In this document: piece by piece, positions 1-6,721 of the stretch | How the letters are laid out: every line of letters begins with the position of its first letter | Position numbering within the stretch: the first letter of the stretch is position 1 | Assembly (NCBI RefSeq): GCF_019551475.1 | Contig: NZ_CP047159.1 | Span: 496,001 to 560,000 of the forward strand | Direction of reading: 5' to 3' | Origin: Prevotella sp. Rep29 | GTDB lineage: Bacteria; Bacteroidota; Bacteroidia; Bacteroidales; Bacteroidaceae | Length of the DNA: 64,000 nucleotides | Program-made: the position numbers and the translations under genes | The notes under the pieces: model-generated | The model's database searches: none | Seen by the model: only the letters and a program-made list of their open reading frames with translations | What the model was told of the DNA's origin: nothing

Positions 1-798
1 GGTTTGCGTGATTTTACAGGCATCAGGAACAGCGTCGGCGTGAAGATTGAATTCAGGCAAGGTCGTGATTACAGCATCCGTGCCACAGGTGCGGAATCCC
101 TGATGGAGCTGCTTGACGTGAAAGTGGAAAACGGAACGCTTGTGTTGGGCTCTAAAAAGAAAAATCCCATGTGGAACGACATGGTCGAGATAGTCATTAC
201 GGCACCCAGCCTTAATGCGTTGAAAAACAGCGGCTCGCTCGTTTTTTCGACGGAAGGTCTTACGTCTGAAGCATTCACCTTGAGCAATTCGGGATATATG
301 AGCATCAAGGCAGCGACAATCGGCTGCACCTCCTTTGCCGCGAACAATTCGGGAAGTGCCAAGATGCACTTCAACGTCAGTTCGACGGGCGATGTGACGA
401 TGAAAAACAGCGGTGCCTGCCATTTCGAGGGAAATGTCGTGAAAGGCACTTCGTACAGATTGCAAAACTCAGGGCAAGGCACGTTCAAAAGCGATGTGAA
501 GGCGGCAAACTGCGACCTGAAAAACAGCGGTGCTTCAGTCATCAGGCTGTCGGTAGTGTCCAGCGTGTTTAATATGTCGAATAGCGGTTCGTGCAAAGGC
601 AATCTGGCATTGGAAGGCGGTGCGGCTACGTTCAAAAACAGCGGAGTCGGCACGCTTGATGTGAAGTGTGACTGTACGGAGATAAACGCGAAAACGAGCG
701 GTCAGTTCGTGATGACTATCAGTGGTACGGCAGACAAAACGGAGATTTCGTCGTCGGGCATATCGAAAATCAACACGAAGGGACTGAACAAGTTCTGA
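1..798 (+). CDS. GIN-domain (DUF2807-like) surface protein, 5' truncated by window edge
   Basis: The frame is open from base 1, so the start and any signal peptide lie outside the window. The visible 265 residues match the putative auto-transporter adhesin head GIN domain of Bacteroidetes. An N-S-G or similar turn recurs about every 20 residues (LKNSGSL, LSNSGYM, NNSGSAK, MKNSGAC, LQNSGQG, LKNSGAS, MSNSGSC, FKNSGVG, ending KTSGQ and SSSGI), as expected for stacked beta-helix rungs. These proteins are exported and surface- or periplasm-located; the ligand is unknown. The gene ends at TGA 796-798 and is followed by a long repeat-rich gap, so no downstream partner is apparent. The family call is firm, the function is not. 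Confidence 0.8.
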   Translation, partial: GLRDFTGIRNSVGVKIEFRQGRDYSIRATGAESLMELLDVKVENGTLVLGSKKKNPMWNDMVEIVITAPSLNALKNSGSLVFSTEGLTSEAFTLSNSGYMSIKAATIGCTSFAANNSGSAKMHFNVSSTGDVTMKNSGACHFEGNVVKGTSYRLQNSGQGTFKSDVKAANCDLKNSGASVIRLSVVSSVFNMSNSGSCKGNLALEGGAATFKNSGVGTLDVKCDCTEINAKTSGQFVMTISGTADKTEISSSGISKINTKGLNKF

Positions 799-832
799 TT
801 GCCGAACTGCCCTTGTAATAGGAAATAAACAT

Positions 833-860
833 GCGGGCGGATACATCGATCCGCCCCTAC
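833..860. repeat. Dispersed inverted element GGCGGAT...ATCCGCCCCTAC
   Basis: GCGGGCGGAT pairs with ATCCGCCC across a short loop and is followed by CTACGATG. A close copy lies at 36519-36546 and partial copies at about 1123-1140 and 13960-13985. All are intergenic. Confidence 0.6.
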
Positions 861-976
861 GATGCGCCATGTTTGAATTAAGAATTAAGAATTAAAAATT
901 AAGAATTATGATTAGTGCTCCCAGGCTTCCCATTGCTCCCAGCCCCAGCCTCTTCATGATTCCCATTGCTCTCGTT

Positions 977-1117
977 GTGCTGGATTTGCAATCCAGCACT
1001 ATTTCCGTTTTGTCGGATTTGCAATCCGACAGCAAATAATATTTCCGCCGAGGTGGAATGCGTATTAATCGGATTATAAATCCTTATAGCAAATGCGTCT
1101 GGATTGCAAATCCAGAC
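977..1117. repeat. Cluster of four REP-like small palindromes
   Basis: Palindromes built on GGATTTGCAATCC are at 977-999, 1012-1030, 1071-1083 and 1097-1117. Flanking bases differ but stay complementary: GTGCT/AGCAC, GTC/GAC, GTCT/AGAC. A related palindrome is at 36582-36596. Confidence 0.6.
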
Positions 1118-1285
1118 GAACGGGTCCGCCCCTACAATGTACCATGTTTGAATTAAGAATTAAAAATTAAGAATTATGATTACTTTAGTGATCCCAGAAT
1201 TCCCAGCCTCCAAAATTCTTAAAAATCCTTAATCGGATTTATCATTTTTCATTTATCATTTGTCATTTAGCGAAGCGCAAAAATA

Positions 1286-1389
1286 TGCAGTTGAACTTTC
1301 GTTTTCCAAAAGTTGGACTTTTAGCTTGCAAAAGTTCCCCTTTCAGCTCCTAAAAGTTCCCCTTTTGGAGTGCGAAAGTGGCACTTTTG
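1286..1389. repeat. 22-bp-lattice palindrome array, copy A (5 units)
   Basis: Units related to AAAAGTTCAACTTTT are centred at 1293, 1315, 1337, 1359 and 1381, an exact 22-bp period. Two units carry CCC in place of the second half-site. The last unit is changed on both arms (AAAGTG-G-CACTTT), which keeps the palindrome. The flank downstream (to ~1470) resembles the tail of the arrays at 30.4 and 54.1 kb. Confidence 0.75.
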
Positions 1390-1616
1390 GAAACGCATTC
1401 TTAATACACTGAAACACAGGCGTTTACAAATCGGTTTCCAACGCTTCACCCCTCGCATAAATATACAGCCTTGGCAGGGTGCTGAACGGGCAAAGAGGGG
1501 AGTTTGTTTTTATTGTTATAGTTAATTATATTTAATAAAATAAACACAATAGTTAAAAAGTATTCAAAAAAGAGAAGATAATTGAATAAAAATTCCCACG
1601 GACGAAATTATTTTTT

Positions 1617-1624
1617 TACATTTG
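1617..1624 (+). promoter_or_regulatory. Bacteroidetes -7 promoter element (TACATTTG)
   Basis: It matches TAnnTTTG about 90 bp upstream of the LRR-like gene. No good -33 TTG at the usual spacing was seen. Confidence 0.5.
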
Positions 1625-1716
1625 CGAAGATTTTGTCATAAAATGTGACAAGATGTAGCGAAAAGTAAATAATAACAAACTAAAAACAATAAAATGATGA
1701 AAAATTATTACAAATT

Positions 1717-3621
1717 ATGTTGTTGGCGCTCATGCCGCTGTGCATGCAGGCGCAGACGGTAACGATCAAAGCATCTAACGCCTCGACGTATCTGACAACA
1801 ACAATGTCAGGAGCGAGTGCGGGCAGGTTTACCGTCAAGGATGTTACTGCCTTGAGAAATGCAAAGAAAATTATCATTGCAGCAGACCTATCCGACACCT
1901 ACAAAGAGTTTTATTATAACCATAATAGCATTGCTAAAGGCTTAAACATTTTGGCAAATTTGGAAGAGTTGGAATTGCAAAAGAATCATAAGTTGATCAG
2001 GATTGTCGTATGGGGGACAAAGATAAAAAAATTAACGGTATATGACTCCAGTCCTACCGATAAGTTTGTCGAATTGAATGTGCAATCTGCATTTTTGACC
2101 GAAGACAGTATCATCCTGGGCGACAACATCAAGTTTGACCAATTGCACCTCCACCGGAATAAGATAACCAGTCTTGAGAAATTTTACACTCGTTTTAAGG
2201 CACCTACTGTTACTAGTAGAACTGCAGGTATATATTGCAATGGCGGGTCATACATTCGTAAAGACCGTGCCAATGTGGATGACGGAACTTTTAATCCAAC
2301 CAATACGATTCGGAAGATTGATATGAGTCGTGTCCCAGACTATGTGTCAGCTTTTCAGTTTAGGAATAATTTGCTGGAGCATTTAGATGCAGGTAGTCAT
2401 ACTAAATTCGATAATTTACTGCTCTCATACAATCTGCTTTGGTCTTTGGATCTTAATTCGGTTACAGCGCCTCCAGGTACCATAAACTATGAAATCAGCC
2501 CGCAGAAGCCCTTAGCCGACCTGACGGTGGTGAAAGGCACAGCGGAGAACGGCTCCGGAGACGAAGTGCGCCTCAATTTGCCCGTAGATCAGAATGCCCT
2601 GTTCGATGGCACCCGCCTCAAGCCACACAGCGTGAAACTGCTGAATAATGAGATAGCTACCCAGGCGCTGCAGCACGACGGAACGCAGAACTACTTCAAG
2701 GTGGCAAGCGTGGCAGACGGCGCGACAGCCGACCTCGACCTCTACGAAAAGGATGGTGCCTTTTCGTATGAATATGACCACCGACCGAATTTTGAAGGTA
2801 CATCCAACGAGTCATTACGGTATATGACGGTGCAAGTGAAGACCTATCCGTACATCATGTACATCAATCCGCTCACCAAGCAAGGGAATAAAATCAACTA
2901 CTATTCCGGCACGCTCTGGCTCGACTACGACGCCGTCGTGCCTGCAGGCACCACGGTATGGATAGTCACCGGCATCAGGAGCAAGTCAGATATTACCAGC
3001 GGTGGAACAGCCAATGCGTATGACCAGTTGGAACTGAAGCAAATCGGCGACGGCGACTCTGGCACCCTCATTCCCGCCGGCACCGCCATGTTCGTGCGCT
3101 CCGACAGCCAAGCCGGTCTCTACGCCTTCCAGAAAGTGTGGACACACAAACTCTTAGGATGGTCTGCGGATACAGTGATGTACGAAAAGGTATATACCGA
3201 TGAGCAGCTGAATAAATTACAAGCCACACGTGACAAAATTGCCGAATTAGGCGGCAACCTGCTGGAAGGCGCAGGCACAGAAACCGATTTCGGCGGTCCT
3301 CGCAGGGCACTCTCCCTGGGCTTCGAAAGCGGGATAGGAACCGGCGTGATCGGCTTCTGGCCCTTCACCGGAACGAAAGCTGCCCCACACCGCTGCTTCA
3401 TCAGGGAAACGACCTATAAAAACGCTGGGGGCAGCAACAGTGCGAAGGGTGCGACCTTCTTCTTCAACGATCCGGAGACGACGGGCATCACCCACGTAAA
3501 TAATAATAATGTGAGCACGGACGACGATGCGTGGTATTCGCTCGACGGTCGCCGTCTCAGCGGCAAGCCAAGCTGGAAAGGTGTTTACATTCACAAAGGC
3601 AGAAAGGAGGTAATACGATGA
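1717..3621 (+). CDS. Secreted leucine-rich-repeat-like protein with Prevotella C-terminal tail
   Basis: The 634-residue protein has LRR-like segments near residues 75-150 (LEELELQKN, IKKLTVYD) and a C-terminal tail (WYSLDGRRLSGKPSWKGVYIHKGRK). That tail resembles the short C-terminal regions of many exported Prevotella proteins and recalls type IX secretion sorting domains; the sorting role is inference. The in-frame ATG at 1717 gives MLLALMPLCMQAQ, a hydrophobic core and cleavage site but no charged n-region. A better n-region, MMKNYYK, starts at ATG 1694 in another reading frame and runs into a stop, so the signal peptide may be frameshifted. The gene overlaps the next one by ATGA. Function is unknown. 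Confidence 0.6.
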   Translation: MLLALMPLCMQAQTVTIKASNASTYLTTTMSGASAGRFTVKDVTALRNAKKIIIAADLSDTYKEFYYNHNSIAKGLNILANLEELELQKNHKLIRIVVWGTKIKKLTVYDSSPTDKFVELNVQSAFLTEDSIILGDNIKFDQLHLHRNKITSLEKFYTRFKAPTVTSRTAGIYCNGGSYIRKDRANVDDGTFNPTNTIRKIDMSRVPDYVSAFQFRNNLLEHLDAGSHTKFDNLLLSYNLLWSLDLNSVTAPPGTINYEISPQKPLADLTVVKGTAENGSGDEVRLNLPVDQNALFDGTRLKPHSVKLLNNEIATQALQHDGTQNYFKVASVADGATADLDLYEKDGAFSYEYDHRPNFEGTSNESLRYMTVQVKTYPYIMYINPLTKQGNKINYYSGTLWLDYDAVVPAGTTVWIVTGIRSKSDITSGGTANAYDQLELKQIGDGDSGTLIPAGTAMFVRSDSQAGLYAFQKVWTHKLLGWSADTVMYEKVYTDEQLNKLQATRDKIAELGGNLLEGAGTETDFGGPRRALSLGFESGIGTGVIGFWPFTGTKAAPHRCFIRETTYKNAGGSNSAKGATFFFNDPETTGITHVNNNNVSTDDDAWYSLDGRRLSGKPSWKGVYIHKGRKEVIR

Positions 3622-3863
3622 AACGCGAAGCATATATCAAGCCGACGTGTGACTCAGTTCCTTTGGCTTCAGAAAATCACTTGATGGAATTCAGCGGAAA
3701 AACCGCAACGGGTAATATGCTCGGAAAGGAGAACGGCTATGAGGAGGACGACAGTGACCTTGGCAGTTGGGAATACGACGTGGAGAATCCGTTCGGGATT
3801 ACGTACAATGTCCGCAAAGTATGGGAAGACTTCAGTGACTATGGTAAGAAGGGGAAAAAATAA
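3618..3863 (+). CDS. Small acidic protein coupled to the preceding gene
   Basis: This 81-residue protein starts at ATG 3618, which overlaps the upstream stop codon (ATGA), indicating translational coupling; GGAGG at 3606-3610 is a good ribosome binding site, unusual for this genome. It begins MKREAYIKPTCDSVPL, has an acidic middle (EEDDSDLGSWEYD) and a basic end (KKGKK). There is no signal peptide or membrane segment. From memory, short proteins of the form MKK-Y-x-x-P are frequent in Bacteroidales next to exported proteins with C-terminal tails; their role is unknown. A precursor-peptide role is possible, but no modifying enzyme is adjacent. Confidence 0.65.
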   Translation: MKREAYIKPTCDSVPLASENHLMEFSGKTATGNMLGKENGYEEDDSDLGSWEYDVENPFGITYNVRKVWEDFSDYGKKGKK

Positions 3864-3881
3864 ACGATAACCCGACCCAAG

Positions 3882-3928
3882 AAAACGACGGCGGCAGGAG
3901 CAATCATTGCTTCTGCCGCCGTCGTTTT
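3882..3928 (+). terminator. Intrinsic terminator after the 81-residue gene
   Basis: A 16-bp perfect stem (AAAACGACGGCGGCAG and its complement) with a 15-nt loop ends in TTTT. Confidence 0.8.
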
Positions 3929-4075
3929 AGTATCATTAAGAGTTAAGGATTATGATTGGGGATTCTCTGTATTTCCAGATTTTCCTGTCTTTCCCATTGT
4001 TTCTAATTCTTAATTTTTCTAATCCGGTTTATCGTTTTTTATTGCTTGTTTTTCATTTGGTGAAGCGTATAAATA

Positions 4076-4112
4076 TATGGTTGAACTTTCGTTTTCCAAA
4101 AGTTCAACTTTT
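4076..4112. repeat. 22-bp-lattice palindrome array, copy B (2 units)
   Basis: Units are centred at 4083 (half unit GTT-G-AACTTTC) and 4105 (perfect AAAAGTTCAACTTTT), 22 bp apart. They are followed by a diverged version of the tail found in the longer copies. Confidence 0.65.
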
Positions 4113-4261
4113 GGAAAGCACTTCTTATGGTATTGATAAACAGTTGTTTACGATTCGGTCTTCGGAACGGATGCTTGTGCATAAATATGCAATGGCATCA
4201 TGATGGCAAATGGGGGGCGGAGGGAGCAAAAAGAGGACAAAACAAAAAAAACATTAAGATG

Positions 4262-4293
4262 TTGTGGAAAGTCGGGAAAAATGTATAACTTTG
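4262..4293 (+). promoter_or_regulatory. Promoter of the C1B peptidase gene
   Basis: TTG at 4262-4264 and TAACTTTG at 4286-4293 are spaced 21 bp, matching the Bacteroidetes -33/-7 consensus. The implied 5' leader is about 120 nt. Confidence 0.65.
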
Positions 4294-4420
4294 TCTTCTG
4301 AAAAAGAAAATAGCAGGAGCGCGTGCTGATAGGGTTCCGACAGCGACAAGCCTGATGCCGGACGGAACGGAAATGCGCTCTTTGTCGATGACCATTTATT
4401 ATCTAACTAAATACAAACTT

Positions 4421-5821
4421 ATGAAAAGAAAAGCGTTTTTTTTGAGCCTGTTCGTGGCAGTTGCTGCTACGATGACAGCACAAGTGAAGGACGGTGGCAT
4501 CTCGCAGGATATGCTCCGTGACATTCAGAAACAAGGAGGCGGCAGTGCCAATAAGGCTGTTTTCAATGCCCTTGCATCCAACTCTATCGACAACCTTGCC
4601 AAGAATTTTGATGCACAAGGTTTTGATACTTATTTCAGCCATGAAACAACGAAGCAGAATTTCCATAACCAGAAAAGTAGTGGACGTTGCTGGATGTTCT
4701 CAGGCTTTAACATGCTCCGTTCAAAATTTGCGAAGAAACACAATGATAGCATCAACGTGGAGTTTTCTCATGACTACTTGTTCTTCTATGACCAGCTCGA
4801 AAAATCGAACCTGATGCTTCAGGGAGCTATTGAGACGGCAAAGAAACCGCTTGACAATCCTGACGTGCAGTTCTTCTTCCACCATCCAATAGGAGACGGT
4901 GGTACATTCTGTGGCGTGGCAGACTTGGCAGACAAATATGGTCTGGTGCCGATGAGCGCACAGCCAGAGACTTTCTCTGCAGAAAACACTTCAAAAATGC
5001 GTTCGCTCATCTCGTCCAAACTCCGTGAGTTCGGACTTGAGCTGCGCGACATGGTGAACGGCGGCAAGAAGGCGGCTGCCATCAAGACGCGTAAGACCGA
5101 GATGCTCGGCGAAATCTATAAGATGCTTGCGCTGACGCTCGGCGAGCCGGTGAAGGAGTTCAAATATGCTTTCAAGAACAAGAAGGGACAGACCGTCACA
5201 GAAACAAAGACCTACACCCCGCAGAGCTTTTATAAAGAAGTGGTTGGCGGACCAATCAACGGCACGTTCATCATGGTTATGAACGACCCGCGCCATGAGT
5301 ATTACAAGACCTACGAGGTGGATCTGGACCGCCACGTATATGACGGACACAACTGGAAATATCTCAACCTGCCGATGGAAGAAATCGAGAAGCTCGCCAT
5401 CGCATCCATCAAGGACAACACCAAGCTCTACAGCTCTTACGACGTGGGTAAGCAGTCAGACCGTCAGAAGGGTTACGGCGACGTGAACCTCTACGACTAC
5501 GGAACGCTCTTCAACACCACTTTCAAGATGGACAAGGCACAGCGCATCGCTACGTTCGACAGCGGTTCTACTCACGCCATGACGCTCACCGCCGTGGACC
5601 TCGATGCCAACGGCAACCCGAAAAAATGGAAAGTGGAGAACTCTTGGGGACCCAACTCCGGACAGGGTGGCTGCATGATTATGTCGGCACAGTGGTTCCG
5701 CGAGTACATGTTCCGCCTCGTGGTTGACAACAAGTACGTTCCCGAGAACATCATGAAGATGTATCAGCAGAAACCCACCATGCTGACACACGACGATCCT
5801 CTCTTCTCAGAAGACAATTAA
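4421..5821 (+). CDS. pepC: Secreted C1B (bleomycin hydrolase/PepC-type) cysteine peptidase
   Basis: The 466-residue protein belongs to papain family C1B aminopeptidases. The catalytic triad is visible: Cys in KSSGRCWMFSG, His in SGSTHAMTLTAV and Asn in VENSWGPNSG. ATG 4421 gives a clear signal peptide (MKRKAFFLSLFVAVAATMTAQ); upstream in-frame ATGs lack one. Cytoplasmic PepC has no signal, so this is an exported version, common in Bacteroidales, likely acting on peptides in the periplasm or outside. It has its own promoter and a downstream hairpin terminator, so it appears monocistronic. Confidence 0.88.
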   Translation: MKRKAFFLSLFVAVAATMTAQVKDGGISQDMLRDIQKQGGGSANKAVFNALASNSIDNLAKNFDAQGFDTYFSHETTKQNFHNQKSSGRCWMFSGFNMLRSKFAKKHNDSINVEFSHDYLFFYDQLEKSNLMLQGAIETAKKPLDNPDVQFFFHHPIGDGGTFCGVADLADKYGLVPMSAQPETFSAENTSKMRSLISSKLREFGLELRDMVNGGKKAAAIKTRKTEMLGEIYKMLALTLGEPVKEFKYAFKNKKGQTVTETKTYTPQSFYKEVVGGPINGTFIMVMNDPRHEYYKTYEVDLDRHVYDGHNWKYLNLPMEEIEKLAIASIKDNTKLYSSYDVGKQSDRQKGYGDVNLYDYGTLFNTTFKMDKAQRIATFDSGSTHAMTLTAVDLDANGNPKKWKVENSWGPNSGQGGCMIMSAQWFREYMFRLVVDNKYVPENIMKMYQQKPTMLTHDDPLFSEDN

Positions 5822-5837
5822 TAAATAGGTATATCAC

Positions 5838-5873
5838 ACGAAAGCGGATGGGCTGATACTCGTCCGCTTTCGT
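5838..5873 (+). terminator. Terminator hairpin after pepC-like gene
   Basis: ACGAAAGCGGA pairs perfectly with TCCGCTTTCGT across a 14-nt loop, 17 bp after the stop codon. The U-tract is weak. Confidence 0.65.
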
Positions 5874-5924
5874 AAATTTCAACCTGCAGAGGCTGTTTGT
5901 GACGGAATTATAAGGCATCTTGAT

Positions 5925-6623
5925 ATGAAAATGATGAAGCAGAAATACTCAGTCATCGTACTGTTCTTACTCATATTGGCATCGGGCGCGACCAGTTTTC
6001 AGAGCTATCAGTCAACCCGCTCGTTGGTCACCCGTGACATGGAGCGAGCCTTGGCGCTGACGTTGAAAGAGCAGCAGAGCAACGTCATCAGTGCCGACAC
6101 GATACAGTTGTTCAACAACAACCTGCTCCTGGAGCAGCTCAAAGGGAAAGCGGAACTGGCGGTCGATACCCGTCAGCAGGACTTCCGTTGCTATGCCAAG
6201 TGCTCGGCAGGCACCGTTTTTTCACTTTCCGACCAGCGTCCAGCCTCAATTTTGTGGGCGGCAGCCATGCTCTGGGGCTTCTATTGCTTCTATAGGCGGC
6301 GGAAAGATGTGTCGTCGGCTTTCCAACCCGTCTGTTGCTATGGCGGACTGGGGCTGTCAGAAGCCGATGGCAGGTTTTATGATGCGGAAGGCAATCGTGT
6401 GAATCTCACCCCCATGCAGCAACAGTTGATGGAGATGTTCTTCCGTGTACCGTCTCACCGGCTGACAAAAACAGAGATTTGTGAGGCACTTTGGCCTAAA
6501 AAAGAAGATGCCAGCGAGACACTCTATACACTCATCCGACGATTGAAATCGGTCGTTGAACAGCATTCTGACCTGAAAATAGAGGTTGACAGAGGACGTG
6601 CTTACGAGTTGAAAATCAAGTAG
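5925..6623 (+). CDS. Membrane-anchored winged-helix (OmpR-type) transcriptional regulator
   Basis: The 232-residue protein has an N-terminal hydrophobic helix (YSVIVLFLLILASGA), a ~75-residue presumed periplasmic part, a second membrane helix (ILWAAAMLWGFYCFYRRRK), then a cytoplasmic Trans_reg_C winged helix (LTPMQQQLMEMF...LTKTEICEALWPKKEDASETLYTLIRRLKSVVE). This is a ToxR-like topology: DNA binding and membrane sensing in one chain, with no receiver domain. The gene lies about 100 bp before an outer-membrane beta-barrel gene on the same strand, a pairing recurrent in Bacteroidales, so control of that gene is likely. The start could also be ATG 5931. The signal sensed is unknown. Confidence 0.78.
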   Translation: MKMMKQKYSVIVLFLLILASGATSFQSYQSTRSLVTRDMERALALTLKEQQSNVISADTIQLFNNNLLLEQLKGKAELAVDTRQQDFRCYAKCSAGTVFSLSDQRPASILWAAAMLWGFYCFYRRRKDVSSAFQPVCCYGGLGLSEADGRFYDAEGNRVNLTPMQQQLMEMFFRVPSHRLTKTEICEALWPKKEDASETLYTLIRRLKSVVEQHSDLKIEVDRGRAYELKIK

Positions 6624-6692
6624 ATGGCTCGTTGTCAGTAAGATGTCAGACAATTGTCAGGCATTTTTTTCGACCGTCAGAAACACTCTTCA

Positions 6693-6700
6693 TACTTTTG
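6693..6700 (+). promoter_or_regulatory. -7 promoter element (TACTTTTG)
   Basis: It is a match to TAnnTTTG 21 bp before ATG 6722, giving a short leader. A T-rich stretch at 6664-6670 lies where -33 is expected. Confidence 0.6.
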
Positions 6701-6721
6701 CACCAAAAAGGCAAGACAAGT

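Larger units (their letters stand above)
799..1716. other. 918-bp intergenic region rich in dispersed repeats
   Basis: No coding potential was seen here. It holds, in order: a GGCGGAT...ATCCGCCCCTAC inverted element (833-860); AATTAAGAATTA tracts (875-910 and 1149-1177); a run of four small palindromes around GGATTTGCAATCC (977-1117); a 22-bp-lattice palindrome array (1286-1389) with its conserved tail to about 1470; and a TAnnTTTG promoter (1617-1624) for the next gene. The same elements recur elsewhere in the window. Confidence 0.7.
3864..4420. other. 557-bp intergenic region: terminator, repeat remnant, promoter
   Basis: It contains a strong terminator hairpin (3882-3928), an AAGAATTA-type tract, a two-unit copy of the 22-bp-lattice array (4076-4112) with its tail (GCATAAATATGC-like, ~4177-4195), and the promoter of the C1B peptidase gene (4262-4293). 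No credible gene was seen. Confidence 0.65.

Noticed and set aside
3952..4203. 83-residue plus-strand frame
   Set aside because: It lies across the repeat array and AAGAATTA tract, so it is repeat-derived.
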